From: REEP01 sp964517265
GTDB lineage: Bacteria; Pseudomonadota; Alphaproteobacteria; Rhodospirillales; Defluviicoccaceae
DNA length: 37,703 nucleotides
Direction of reading: 5' to 3'
Assembly (NCBI GenBank): GCA_964517265.1
Contig: CAZFBS010000030.1
Location: forward strand, 1 to 37,703
Part shown: in pieces, positions 16,275-25,541 of the stretch
Position numbering within the stretch: the stretch's first letter is position 1
Layout of the letters: every line of letters begins with the position of its first letter
Program-made: the position numbers and the translations under genes
Notes under the pieces: model-generated
Told to the model about the DNA's origin: nothing
Database searches by the model: none
Seen by the model: only the letters and a program-made list of their open reading frames with translations

Positions 16275-18587
16275 TCAACGCTGCGCCTGAGGCTCGCCCT
16301 CGGCGGCCGCCAGGGCAGCCGCGGCGGCACGGGGATCAGCAGCCGCCCCCGTTGCCGTCTCGACAATGACGCGGCGCGGCGCGAAGTGGATCCCGTTGTC
16401 GCTGAACGCCTGCTGGATCCGGCGGAAGACTTCCCGGCGCAGGACGAACTGCTGACCCGGCTTGGCCATGAACTTGACGCGAACGATGAATGCGGAGTCG
16501 TCCATCCGGTTAACCCCTTGGGATTTGAGCGGCTGGATGAAGTTGGGTCCGTGCTCGGGATGTTCCATCAGTTCCCTGCCCACCGTTTTGATGATCTTGC
16601 GCACCTTTTCGAGATCGGTGTCGTATGGCACGCGCAGCTCGAGCTTTTCGATCGCCCAGTCGCGGCTGAAGTTGGTGAGATGCTGGATCTCGCCGAACGG
16701 AATGGTGTGGAGCGGCCCGCGGTGATGGCGCAGCCGCAACGAGCGGATCGAAATGTGCTCGACTGTCCCTCGCACGCTGCCGGTATCGATATATTCCCCT
16801 GTGCGGAAGGCATCGTCGATTAGAAAGAACATGCCGCTGAGGACGTCGCGGACCAGGGTCTGGGCGCCGAAGCCGATGGCAATGCCGATCACGCCGGCGC
16901 CGGCGATCAAGGGGCCGATCGCCACGCCAAGGGCGGACAGGACCACCAGGACGGTGACGACGACGATGGCGACAAGAACGAAGTTTCCGATCAGCGGCAA
17001 CAGCGTCTCGCTTCGTGAGCGGCCCGTCCCGCCGATTTCGCCCTCGGCGTCCGCTTGCCCGCGCTCGGGCACGGCATTGACGATGGCGGTTCTGACGATT
17101 CCCCAGACGGCCGAAGCCAAAACAAGGACGATGATGATTTCCAGGAGCGCTCCGGCGACGGTCTCCCCGACGCCGCTCGCCGCCATCGACTGCATATCGA
17201 CGTCCCATATGCGGGCGAGGATGACGGCGGCGATGACGAGGAGAACAATACGCAGATTGCGGACGAGAACCGTGCGGTACTGCATTCGGCTCTGGCCGGC
17301 GCGCGCCGTGCTGGGGTCAGTGGCTGGCCCCTCCGCCGCGCCTCCGGCTCCCGCTGGCTCGCCCGTTCCTGGCAGGATCCTCAGCAGGGTAGAGACTGCC
17401 GCCCTCAGCGCCGCGTCGATGACGGGAATGGCGAACAGAATGCAGAGGCTGATGACGATCGGCACGGTCTGGAAATCGTCGGTGAGAAGGCGCTGAACGA
17501 TGCTCATCATCCAGATGCCGGCGATGAAGCAGGTGGCGAAGGCGTGCCAGTTGGCGGCAATGAGCTGCCTTACCCCGCTCGGCTGGCCGCCGGGCGAGAT
17601 CGCCTCGTCACCTTGCAAGATGGACCGACTGATCGGGCGCCGCCACCGCCAGATCCACACGATGATGAACGACAAGATGACAAACGATACCGTTATTCCG
17701 TAAAGACGTATGAGCTCCGCGCTGACCCCGGTCGCGACCAGAACATCGATCAGCACCACTGCCGCGCCAATTACCCCGACAACGACGACGCTGCTGCGGA
17801 AGATAGTGCGCGCGGCGCTGTCGCCGAGGCGGACGAGGCGCAACTCGGGCCGGTGCGGCGCCAAAGCAAAGCGGGCGACGGCGGCAGCGGTGCGCGGCAG
17901 AAGGATTGCCCATAGGAGGGCAGCGAAGGCAGCACGGGCCGGCTCCTGCCCGGCATAGAGGACAAAGAAAATCGCGATTGCGATCAAAGCAAAGACCACG
18001 ATCGAGAGCAGATCGGTGACCAGGCGAAGCGCGAGAATGGATATCTTGTCAACGAACGAGGCGGCGCCCGCGGTTGCTGCCGGGGCCCGTTTGACGCCGG
18101 TGAACAGGTATCGGAACAGGTACTCGCCGACCAGCGCTGCCGCGAAAATGCCAACGGCAATCAGCAAGAGCGTGCCAATTTCCCGGTCTTCGCCTTCGGT
18201 CAGTCGCGCGACGATCATCGGTCCGACGGCGGGAATCTGCGGGGCTACCGTCCCCAGCTTCGCCAGTTCCTCCCGGAGCCGTAACAGGGCTCCATGGAAA
18301 TCGCGGATGAGACCGCTATCCGGTTGCGCCGCAGCGACCTGCCGACGTGCTTCGGCATCGAGCTGCTGCAGCAGCAGATCCCGTGCCTGGACATCGGAGA
18401 GGCGGGAAACGAAGTCCCGGATCTCGGTCTCGGTCAAGGGGACAACCACCGTCTCTAGCTCGCCTCTACTGGCGGTCGGGGGGGCAGCGGTCGGGGGATC
18501 GCCTTGGGCCCAGACAGGAATGCCAGTCAGGACCGACAGGAGGAGGGCGAGCACAACGACAGCAAGCGACGAGCGAAAAGCGCTCAT
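16275..18587 (-). CDS. Large MscS-family mechanosensitive channel
   Basis: Inner-membrane channel thought to release solutes on hypo-osmotic shock. 770 residues: a cleavable signal (MSAFRSSLAVVVLALLL, then PVWAQG), a periplasmic helical domain (LTETEIRDFVSRLSDVQARDLLLQQL), many hydrophobic helices from about residue 140 to 480, then the MscS pore and beta-domain with GAGVIGIAIGFGAQTLVRDVLSGMFFL and GTVEHISIRSLRLRHHRGPLHTIPFGEI. This is the layout of the larger MscK/YbdG/MscM-like members. ATG 18587 with GAGGA seven bases upstream precedes the signal peptide; 49 further upstream codons are open but lack such features. It is divergent from a cation/proton antiporter, so both may serve turgor control. 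Confidence 0.92.
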   Translation of the reverse strand: MSAFRSSLAVVVLALLLSVLTGIPVWAQGDPPTAAPPTASRGELETVVVPLTETEIRDFVSRLSDVQARDLLLQQLDAEARRQVAAAQPDSGLIRDFHGALLRLREELAKLGTVAPQIPAVGPMIVARLTEGEDREIGTLLLIAVGIFAAALVGEYLFRYLFTGVKRAPAATAGAASFVDKISILALRLVTDLLSIVVFALIAIAIFFVLYAGQEPARAAFAALLWAILLPRTAAAVARFALAPHRPELRLVRLGDSAARTIFRSSVVVVGVIGAAVVLIDVLVATGVSAELIRLYGITVSFVILSFIIVWIWRWRRPISRSILQGDEAISPGGQPSGVRQLIAANWHAFATCFIAGIWMMSIVQRLLTDDFQTVPIVISLCILFAIPVIDAALRAAVSTLLRILPGTGEPAGAGGAAEGPATDPSTARAGQSRMQYRTVLVRNLRIVLLVIAAVILARIWDVDMQSMAASGVGETVAGALLEIIIVLVLASAVWGIVRTAIVNAVPERGQADAEGEIGGTGRSRSETLLPLIGNFVLVAIVVVTVLVVLSALGVAIGPLIAGAGVIGIAIGFGAQTLVRDVLSGMFFLIDDAFRTGEYIDTGSVRGTVEHISIRSLRLRHHRGPLHTIPFGEIQHLTNFSRDWAIEKLELRVPYDTDLEKVRKIIKTVGRELMEHPEHGPNFIQPLKSQGVNRMDDSAFIVRVKFMAKPGQQFVLRREVFRRIQQAFSDNGIHFAPRRVIVETATGAAADPRAAAAALAAAEGEPQAQR

Positions 18588-18782
18588 CAATTGTCCTCGT
18601 CCCTCACCTTTGTTTCCCTGTTTCCCCTGCGGGGATCGGATCCATCGACCGCACATCGTCACCCTGCCAGCGCCGGCTCCGTTCATATGTCGATTTCGAG
18701 ACCGGCTCAAGCGGCTCCGCAGCGCGGGAAGCAAGGCAGGATCGGGCGCATCACCGGGTAATCAGGGGAACAGGATCCTTCC

Positions 18783-21293
18783 GTGGCGGCACTGACAACC
18801 ACCGTTCTCATCATCGCCGTGCTGCTCGTCGTGATCGGCGTGCTGCAGCCTGTCGCTGAGCGCATCAAGATCCCGGCGACCGTTCTGCTCGCCGCCGTCG
18901 GCGTCGCCATCGGTGCTCTCGCCTCGTTCCTGCTCTACACGCCGTTGACGGACCGCTTTGACGACATTGTCACGCCGATCGTCCACCTGCCGATGCAATC
19001 GTCACTTTTTATCTACGTCTTTCTTCCGCTTCTGTTGTTCCAGGCGGCGCTGACCATTGACGTTCTCCGGATGAAGCAGGATGCAGCACCGATCCTCCTG
19101 CTCGCGATCGTCGCGGTGATCGTGACCACCGTGCTGATCGGGGTAAGCCTGTCGGAGCTGTTCGGAATACCACTGGTAATCTGTCTGCTGCTCGGCTCTG
19201 TCGTCGCCACCACCGATCCGGCGGCGGTCGTCGGTGTCTTTCGCGACATCGGCGCGCCTGCCCGGCTTTCCCGCCTGGTCGAAGGAGAAAGCCTGCTGAA
19301 CGACGCCGCAGCCATTGCCATTTTTACGATCCTGCTCGGCCTGTTGATCCGCGGGGAGCCGTTCGACATTGCCGAGAGCACCGCCCGTTTCGCTCTCGCC
19401 TTTGTCGGCGGCGTCGTGTTGGGGCTGCTGGCAGGTAAGCTGCTGGTCGAGGGTATCCGCCGGCTCGACGAGCTGAAGGCGGCGGAAACGACGCTGACTG
19501 TCGCAGCCCCCTACCTCGTGTTCATCGCAGGCGAACAGTTCCTTCACGTCTCGGGGGTTGTAGCGGTGGTCACGCTCGGCCTTTGCGTCAGCGCCTGGGG
19601 CAAGACCGCCTTGACCCCGGAGAATTGGCGGCATTTGCAGAACGTTTGGGAGCAGATCGCGTTCTGGGCCGGCTCTTTGGTGTTCATCCTCGCGGCAATC
19701 GTGGTCCCGAGGTTGATTCCGGAGGCGGGCTTGGTCAATGTCGCCATGGTTCTGGCGCTCACCGTGGCCGCCCTTGTCGCGCGTGGAGGCGTCCTCTTCC
19801 TGCTCTTGCCGTTGCTCAGCGCAGCGCGACTGACGAAGAAGGTCGGCTGGGAATATAAGATCGCGATCCTTTGGGGTGGCCTGCGCGGCGCCGTCACTCT
19901 CGCGCTGGTCCTCGCCGTGGTGGAGACCGAGGGGCTGGCCGAGGAAGCCAAACAGATCGTTGTGGTAACCGCAACCGGCTTCGTCTTGTTTACCCTGTTC
20001 GTCAACGGGATCACCCTGCGCACCGTTATCCGTAAGTTGGGGCTGGATGCGCTGACGCCGCGTGATCAGACGCTGCGCGATCACATCCTCGCCTTGTCCT
20101 TGTTGGAGGTGGTGGACGCGGTTCGGGACGCCGGCGATCGCTACCGGCTTCCTTCGGCTGCTCTCGATCCGGTTCTGGCGGATTACCAGCGCCGAATGGC
20201 GGACGTGGCGGCGGGTGACACGGGTCCCGACGTGCTACGGGATCGTGAACGGCTGGCGGTCGCACTGATCGCGCTTGCCAACCGCGAGCGGGAGCTGCTG
20301 CTCGAGCATCACGGCCAGCAGGCGACGTCGCCGGGGGTGATGGACAAGCTGTTGCGTCACGCCGAGAGGATCGTCGAAGGGGCCCATCTGCGCGGACGCC
20401 CGGGATACAGGCAAGCTGCCCGCAAGGTCCTGGCATTCCGCATGCCGTTCCGGTTTGCCCATTTTCTCCATCGGCACTTTCGGATCGACGCCATGCTGGC
20501 CCATCAGTTAATGCAACGATTCGAAATGATGCAGGCGCTCGGTCTGGCGCTTGATGAGCTGATCCGCTTCAACACGGTCAGGCTGACGCCTCTGTTCGGA
20601 CCGCGGGTCGGAGCACTTGTCGGAAGGATTCTGGCGATGCGGACGGTTGCCACGGCAAACGCGTTGGAGGCCATGCGCCTGCAGTACCCCGCCTTCGCCG
20701 AGGCGCTGGCGCGCCGTCTCGTCTGGAGACTGGCGCAACGGGAAGAATTGGATCGTTATGAGACGCTGCGCGGGGAAGGGCTGCTTGGCCGCGAGCTGCA
20801 TCACAGCCTTCGCCGGCATGTCCTGGCTCTGCAACGGCGGCAACACCGGCGCCCGCGGCTGGATCTCGGCCTCAAGATCCCGGAAATGATCGGCAATCTT
20901 GAGCTTTTCGCCGGCCTCAGCGCCGCAGAACTGAAGCGGGTGTGCCGGCTATTCCGCCCGCGCCTCGCTCTTCCCGGCGAATTCGTCGTGCGCAAGGGCG
21001 ATCGCAGCAAGAGCGTCTTTTTCATCTCCTCTGGTGCGGTCGAGGTGCGGTTGCCGGGGCGAACCATCCGGCGTGGGCGCGGAGAATTTTTCGGCGAACT
21101 GGCCGTTCTCACCGGTCGGCGCCGGGTCGCTGACATCGTCGCCCTCGGCTACTGCCAGCTGTTGGTCCTCGACCAAGCCAAGTTCAACACATTTCTCCAA
21201 GTGAATCCTGCGATCCGCGCGCATATCGAGGATGGGGCTCGGGCCCGGCTGGCCAATCTGGGACCGGCGTTGGGTGGAACCGGAGGCGCATGA
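18783..21293 (+). CDS. CPA1-type cation/proton antiporter with C-terminal cyclic-nucleotide-binding-like domain
   Basis: Predicted monovalent cation/H+ antiporter of 836 residues. The first 420 residues form about 12 membrane helices with CPA1/NhaP motifs: VVATTDPAAVVGVF, EGESLLNDAAAIAIF and ILWGGLRGAVTLALVLA. Residues 430-700 are a soluble, helix-rich linker. The last 120 residues are a cNMP-binding-like fold (LFAGLSAAELKRVCRLF, then FVVRKGDRSKSVFFISSGAVEV and FFGELAVLTGRRRVADIVAL); the ligand-binding Gly-Glu and Arg positions look retained. The start is GTG 18783, with AGGA seven bases upstream. Whether it transports Na+ or K+ is unknown. It immediately precedes the sodium decarboxylase/antiporter operon but has its own 290-base spacer. 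Confidence 0.92.
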   Translation: MAALTTTVLIIAVLLVVIGVLQPVAERIKIPATVLLAAVGVAIGALASFLLYTPLTDRFDDIVTPIVHLPMQSSLFIYVFLPLLLFQAALTIDVLRMKQDAAPILLLAIVAVIVTTVLIGVSLSELFGIPLVICLLLGSVVATTDPAAVVGVFRDIGAPARLSRLVEGESLLNDAAAIAIFTILLGLLIRGEPFDIAESTARFALAFVGGVVLGLLAGKLLVEGIRRLDELKAAETTLTVAAPYLVFIAGEQFLHVSGVVAVVTLGLCVSAWGKTALTPENWRHLQNVWEQIAFWAGSLVFILAAIVVPRLIPEAGLVNVAMVLALTVAALVARGGVLFLLLPLLSAARLTKKVGWEYKIAILWGGLRGAVTLALVLAVVETEGLAEEAKQIVVVTATGFVLFTLFVNGITLRTVIRKLGLDALTPRDQTLRDHILALSLLEVVDAVRDAGDRYRLPSAALDPVLADYQRRMADVAAGDTGPDVLRDRERLAVALIALANRERELLLEHHGQQATSPGVMDKLLRHAERIVEGAHLRGRPGYRQAARKVLAFRMPFRFAHFLHRHFRIDAMLAHQLMQRFEMMQALGLALDELIRFNTVRLTPLFGPRVGALVGRILAMRTVATANALEAMRLQYPAFAEALARRLVWRLAQREELDRYETLRGEGLLGRELHHSLRRHVLALQRRQHRRPRLDLGLKIPEMIGNLELFAGLSAAELKRVCRLFRPRLALPGEFVVRKGDRSKSVFFISSGAVEVRLPGRTIRRGRGEFFGELAVLTGRRRVADIVALGYCQLLVLDQAKFNTFLQVNPAIRAHIEDGARARLANLGPALGGTGGA

Positions 21294-21359
21294 GCGGCGC
21301 CTCGCCGATCCGGTTCGCGCCATCGCCGTAGCGGATGTGTAGAAGTGGCGGAAATGTTT

Positions 21360-21388
21360 TTGACACCGAAGCCACGGAACCGTATTTT
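21360..21388 (+). promoter_or_regulatory. Near-consensus sigma-70 promoter of the mmd-mrp operon
   Basis: TTGACA at 21360-21365 and TATTTT at 21383-21388 with the ideal 17-base spacing, upstream of mmdA. It is the best promoter match seen in the window. Transcription from here would leave a leader of about 190 bases before the mmdA start. Confidence 0.6.
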
Positions 21389-21583
21389 CCGCGCGGCCTG
21401 ATGACATCGATGATTCGGATGGCCGTACGGCGCTCAACAGCGGGGGCAGGGCGCGATTTCAACCTATTCGGCAAGCTCCTGACGTTGAGAAACGATGGCG
21501 CCATGGATGGTGCCGTGTCTGGGTAGGGAACGTGGTGCGGGGGAGGCCTTCGCATCCACATCATGTGGGGATTGGGAGAATTC

Positions 21584-23137
21584 ATGCCTCTCGACACCAA
21601 AGTCCTTGAAGCGTTCCGTGAACGCAGGAAGAAGGTTCTCGTCGGCGGCGGCGAGAAAAAGATCCAGGAGCGCCACGAAAAGGGACTGATGACCGCCCGC
21701 GAGCGGTTGTTGCGTCTCTTCCAGCCGGACACGTTCCAGGAGATCGGCGCCTACGTGAAGCATCAGTGCACGTCGTTCGGGATGGAAACCAAGGATTTCC
21801 CCGGCGACGGCATTATCGCCGGAACCGGTTACGTCGATGGCCGGCAGGTCTCCGCCTTCAGCCAGGACTTCAATGTTCTCGGCGGCTCGCTCGGCAAGAT
21901 GCATGCCCGGCGCATGGTTCTCGGCATGGAGTACGCCCTGAAGAACGGAACGCCGCTGGTCGGCATTGCCGATTCGGGCGGGGCACGCATCCAGGAAGGG
22001 GTCGACGCCCTCTCCGGCTATGGCGAGGTGTTCTATCGCAACGTGATTCTTTCCGGCGTGGTGCCGCAGATCGCCATCATCGCCGGCCCCTGCGCCGGCG
22101 GCGCATCGTACTCGCCGGCGCTGATGGACTTCATCGTGATGACGCGCAAAAACGCGCAGTTGTTCATCACCGGCCCCAACGTGATCAAGGCAGTGACGGG
22201 CCGCCAAGTCACGATGGAGGAGGTCGGCGGCGCCGACATGCATGCCTCGATCAGCGGCAACGTTCATTTCGTGACGGATACCGACCGCGAGGCCATCGAT
22301 CTAACCAAGCGCCTGCTCTCGTTCCTGCCGTCCAACAACTCCGAGGATCCGCCGCATGTGCCAACGCCGGCGGTGACGATGGCGGAAGACCCGGGGATGG
22401 ACAAGCTGGTCGAATCCGACCCCTCCTCGCCGATGAACATGCGGGGGATCATCCTTCGCTTGGTCGACAACGCCGACTTCCTCGAGGTTCATGCCGGTTT
22501 CGCCAAGAACATGATCGTTGGCTTCGGCCGGGTCGAGGGGATCGTGGTCGGCTTCCTTGCCAACAACTCGATGGAGAAGGCTGGCTGCCTCGACATCGAC
22601 TCTTCCGACAAGGCGGCCCGGTTCATCCGTTTCTGCAACGCCTTCAACATTCCCATCACAACCCTTGTCGATGTGCCGGGCTTCCTTCCGGGCATCGAGC
22701 AGGAGCGCGGCGGGATCATCCGCCACGGCGCCAAGATGTTGTTCGCCTACTCCGGCTCGACAGTTCCGAAAATCACCATCATCTGCCGCAAATCCTACGG
22801 CGGGGCCTATCTCGCCATGTGCAGCCAGGATCTCGGCGCCGATGTCGTCTACGCGTGGCCGACGGCGGAAGTGGCGGTGATGGGAGCCGACGGCGCCGTC
22901 AACATTCTTTACAGCAAGGAGTTGAAGGAAGCCGCAGACGCCAAGGAGCGACGGGCACAGCTCGTTCAGGAGTATCGGGACGAATTCGCTTCACCCTACT
23001 TGGCGGCAGCGCGCGGTTATGTGACCGACATCATCGAGCCGGGGCGCACCCGCTCGATCCTGTCGATGACCTTGCGCAAGTTGACGAACAAGCGGGAAAT
23101 GCGGCCGCCGAAAAAGCACGGCAACATTCCGCTTTGA
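21584..23137 (+). CDS. mmdA: Methylmalonyl-CoA decarboxylase alpha subunit (carboxyltransferase)
   Basis: Transfers the carboxyl group from (S)-methylmalonyl-CoA (likely substrate) to the protein-bound biotin. 517 residues of the acyl-CoA carboxyltransferase family, with the N-terminal RHEKGLMTARERLLRLF, the first oxyanion-hole segment IIAGPCAGGASYSPALMDF and the second SYGGAYLAMCSQDLGAD followed by AVMGADGAVNILY. By itself it resembles propionyl-CoA carboxylase beta, but there is no biotin carboxylase gene nearby, and the next three genes are the delta, gamma and beta subunits of a Na+-pumping decarboxylase. Start at ATG 21584 with GGGAG six bases before it; ATG 21563 also in frame. Confidence 0.93.
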   Translation: MPLDTKVLEAFRERRKKVLVGGGEKKIQERHEKGLMTARERLLRLFQPDTFQEIGAYVKHQCTSFGMETKDFPGDGIIAGTGYVDGRQVSAFSQDFNVLGGSLGKMHARRMVLGMEYALKNGTPLVGIADSGGARIQEGVDALSGYGEVFYRNVILSGVVPQIAIIAGPCAGGASYSPALMDFIVMTRKNAQLFITGPNVIKAVTGRQVTMEEVGGADMHASISGNVHFVTDTDREAIDLTKRLLSFLPSNNSEDPPHVPTPAVTMAEDPGMDKLVESDPSSPMNMRGIILRLVDNADFLEVHAGFAKNMIVGFGRVEGIVVGFLANNSMEKAGCLDIDSSDKAARFIRFCNAFNIPITTLVDVPGFLPGIEQERGGIIRHGAKMLFAYSGSTVPKITIICRKSYGGAYLAMCSQDLGADVVYAWPTAEVAVMGADGAVNILYSKELKEAADAKERRAQLVQEYRDEFASPYLAAARGYVTDIIEPGRTRSILSMTLRKLTNKREMRPPKKHGNIPL

Positions 23138-23189
23138 CAACTGGGGTGGCGGCTGCCGGCAGCGGCAATTTTGGGGGACCTCAAGTAAA

Positions 23190-23561
23190 ATGGAACAAGT
23201 TGCGCCCGGTATCAGCGAAGTCGTGACCCTGTCCGGCTTCGCCTACTTATTGACAGTCGTGGTTGCGTTGTTGGCGGCGGTCATGATCCGCGGAATCGTC
23301 CTCGCTCTTGAAGGCGCCAAGAAGTCGAGAGAGAGACGGGTTGCTGCCGTCACACCCGTGCAGGTCGCTGTCGCTCCGGAGGAAAGTCAGCAGGACGATA
23401 AAGCCGCGCACGTGGCCGCGATCGCCGCCGCTATTTTCGCCGTCGTCGGAGCTCACAGGCTTGTTTACATCGGCGAGGCACGCCCAAGCTACGGCTGGGC
23501 CACCACCGGCCGCGCGCTCCACCAGACATCGCATTCGCCCAAGCGCTCGCCACAGCGCTGA
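23190..23561 (+). CDS. mmdD: OadG/MmdD-like delta subunit
   Basis: 123-residue membrane anchor of the decarboxylase. It has one N-terminal helix (about residues 14-40, GFAYLLTVVVALLAAVMIRGIVL), a basic/charged linker and a second conserved segment HVAAIAAAIFAVVGAHRLVYIG seen in OadG-family proteins of this type. The last 30 residues (SYGWATTGRALHQTSHSPKRS) are hydrophilic with His and Arg. OadG/MmdD assembles the carboxyltransferase and biotin carrier on the beta subunit. Identity is supported by its place between mmdA and the biotin carrier, the same A-D-C-B order described for Propionigenium modestum. Confidence 0.82.
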   Translation: MEQVAPGISEVVTLSGFAYLLTVVVALLAAVMIRGIVLALEGAKKSRERRVAAVTPVQVAVAPEESQQDDKAAHVAAIAAAIFAVVGAHRLVYIGEARPSYGWATTGRALHQTSHSPKRSPQR

Positions 23562-23598
23562 TTGCCGCAGATCGAGAGCCAGATCGAGGGAACGATCC

Positions 23599-23991
23599 AT
23601 GACAAAGCACTTACGAATTACGGTTGAAGGCAAGGTCTACGACGTTGTCGTCGAAGATGTCAGCGAAGATGCGGGCAGCACCTTTTACCAGATGCCGAGC
23701 GTGCCGGCGCCGGCGGCGCGACCGGCGCCCTCGGCTCCCGCCCCTGCCCCCACCCCCACGGCAGGTGCCCCCGCAGGCGCCAAGGACAAGGTCGCTCCCC
23801 TCGGCGGCGTTATCGTCGAGGTCAGCGTCCGCGAAGGCGATAAGGTCAAGGCGGGGGACAAAGTTGCCGTGATTGAAGCGATGAAGATGAAAACGATGGT
23901 CGCCGCCGACCACGACGGCACCGTTAAGAATATCCAGGTCAAAGCCGGGGACGCCGTGGACGCCGGACAAGTCCTTATGACGATCGACTGA
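23599..23991 (+). CDS. mmdC: Biotin carrier (gamma) subunit of the decarboxylase
   Basis: 130 residues carrying the carboxyl group between MmdA and MmdB. N-terminal beta segment (KHLRITVEGKVYDVVVEDV), a flexible Pro/Ala linker (about residues 33-60), and the biotinyl domain with EAMKM at residues 93-97; Lys96 is the expected biotinylation site. ATG 23599 has GAGGGA eight bases upstream. A longer open frame beginning upstream at 23308 overlaps mmdD and is not used. Confidence 0.93.
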   Translation: MTKHLRITVEGKVYDVVVEDVSEDAGSTFYQMPSVPAPAARPAPSAPAPAPTPTAGAPAGAKDKVAPLGGVIVEVSVREGDKVKAGDKVAVIEAMKMKTMVAADHDGTVKNIQVKAGDAVDAGQVLMTID

Positions 23992-24007
23992 GAATCGGAC
24001 AAGCGGG

Positions 24008-25273
24008 ATGGAAAACATCGAAATCCTGCAGATCTTCCAGGGCATCGCAACCCTGGTCGATTCCGCAGGGTATGAGCCGATCATCACGATTACGCGGATC
24101 GGATTGATCTTTCTTGGCATGGCCCTGATCTACCTCGGCCTCAAAGGCGTGCTCGAAGCGCTTTTGATGGTGCCGATGGGGCTCGGCATGATCGCGGTCA
24201 ATGCCGGCGTGATGTTCGTGCCGGCGCGAATGGCGGCGGTGGTGCCGGAAGTGGGCGAGCCGAAAGGAACACTGTTTCTCAACCCGCTGATCAGCGAGGG
24301 CGACCAGTTCATCGATATTCTCCAGATCGATTGGTTGCAGCCGATCTATTCGTTTACGTTTTCCAATGGCTTGATCGCTTGTCTGGTCTTGCTTGGGATC
24401 GGCACCCTGCTCGACGTCGGCTACGTCATGGCGCGTCCGTTCAAGAGCATGTTTATCGCGCTCTGCGCAGAGATCGGCACGCTGGTGACCTTCCCGCTGG
24501 GCATGTGGATGGGCCTGCCGATGGCGGACGCCGCCGCCACCTCGACGATCGGCGGCGCCGACGGACCGATGGTCCTGTTCGCGGCCTTGATGCTATCCCC
24601 GGATCTCTTCGTGCCGATCACCGTGGTCGCGTATCTCTATCTCGGTCTGTGTTATGGCGGGTATCCGTTTCTGATCAAGATGATGGTGCCAAGGCACATC
24701 CGCGGCCTGAAAATGCCGCCCGAGAAGATGAAAAAAATTACGCCCGGGGAGAAGATCGTATTCTCGGTCGTCGCCGTAACTGCCTTGTGTCTTTTGTTCC
24801 CGGTGGCCTCGCCGTTGTTCTTCGCGCTCTTCCTTGGCGTTATCGTGCGTGAGAGCGGGCTAAACCACTATCAGGAGCTTCTCAGCGGACCGGTGCTGTA
24901 CGGCGCGACGTTCTTCCTTGGTCTGTTGTTGGGTATTCTCGTCGAAGCGAGCACGATCCTCAATCCGCAGGTTCTGATCCTGCTGGTCGTCGGAATCCTT
25001 GCCCTGACAATTTCCGGGATCGGCGGCCTTCTTGGCGGCTACGTCCTCTACTTCGCCACCGGTCGGAAGTACAATCCGGTCATCGGCATCGCTGGGGTCA
25101 GTTGTGTGCCGACGGTTGCCAAGGTCGCGCAGAAGACGGTTTCGGAAGTGGCACCGGGCAACATCATCATGGATCACGCACTCGGGGCGAACATCAGCGG
25201 CGTCATCACGTCGGCGATCTTTGCCTCGGTGCTGATCACCATCGTCCGGACCGCGGGGGTGGCGCCTTTCTAG
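24008..25273 (+). CDS. mmdB: Na+-translocating decarboxylase beta subunit
   Basis: Integral membrane subunit that decarboxylates carboxybiotin and exports Na+. 421 residues, many hydrophobic helices. The Na+-site segment ADAAATSTIGGADGPMVLFAA (Asp at about 185) and the C-terminal DHALGANISGVITSAI are both family signatures, as is FLGMALIYLGLKGVLEALLMVP near the start. Known homologues are OadB, MmdB and GcdB; the beta subunit alone does not define the acyl-CoA substrate. Starts 16 bases after mmdC; the next gene begins one base after its stop. Confidence 0.95.
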   Translation: MENIEILQIFQGIATLVDSAGYEPIITITRIGLIFLGMALIYLGLKGVLEALLMVPMGLGMIAVNAGVMFVPARMAAVVPEVGEPKGTLFLNPLISEGDQFIDILQIDWLQPIYSFTFSNGLIACLVLLGIGTLLDVGYVMARPFKSMFIALCAEIGTLVTFPLGMWMGLPMADAAATSTIGGADGPMVLFAALMLSPDLFVPITVVAYLYLGLCYGGYPFLIKMMVPRHIRGLKMPPEKMKKITPGEKIVFSVVAVTALCLLFPVASPLFFALFLGVIVRESGLNHYQELLSGPVLYGATFFLGLLLGILVEASTILNPQVLILLVVGILALTISGIGGLLGGYVLYFATGRKYNPVIGIAGVSCVPTVAKVAQKTVSEVAPGNIIMDHALGANISGVITSAIFASVLITIVRTAGVAPF

Positions 25274-25274
25274 C

Positions 25275-25541
25275 GTGGTGAGGAAGGGACCTACCCATAC
25301 GCCGTGGTGGCGAAGACTCCCTCGCGTCGCCTACTGGATCGTCGGTGGAGCCATCGCCCTGTTTGGGGCGATGGCGGCGAATGCGGTTGCCGGGCAACTG
25401 CCTCTTCAGCAGAAGTTCTGGGTATGGATCGTCGGCTCCATCTTCATCTTCGGCGGCTTGATGGTGCTTTCCATGGGCACCAAGTCGCGCCTCGCCGACG
25501 ACGATGACGACGACGAGCCCTCCCGGGCAGCCAATCACTGA
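25275..25541 (+). CDS. Unknown small two-helix membrane protein
   Basis: 88 residues, no family recognised. A basic N-terminus (VRKGPTHTPWWRRLPR) is followed by two hydrophobic helices (about 18-38 and 47-67) and a highly acidic tail with six consecutive Asp (residues 76-81). The start is GTG one base after the mmdB stop, so translation is coupled to it. Position between a Na+ pump and a Na+/H+ antiporter suggests an accessory subunit or linker of either machine. No ORF-independent evidence of function is available. Confidence 0.75.
   Translation: MVRKGPTHTPWWRRLPRVAYWIVGGAIALFGAMAANAVAGQLPLQQKFWVWIVGSIFIFGGLMVLSMGTKSRLADDDDDDEPSRAANH

Noticed and set aside
19002..20084. Open frame of 360 codons antisense to the CPA1 antiporter
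   Set aside because: Composition is rich in Gln, Arg and Asp as expected of an antisense shadow; no motif or ribosome-binding site.
21584..23137. mmdA as propionyl- or acetyl-CoA carboxylase beta subunit
   Set aside because: No biotin carboxylase is nearby, while delta, biotin-carrier and Na+-pump beta subunits of a decarboxylase follow directly.
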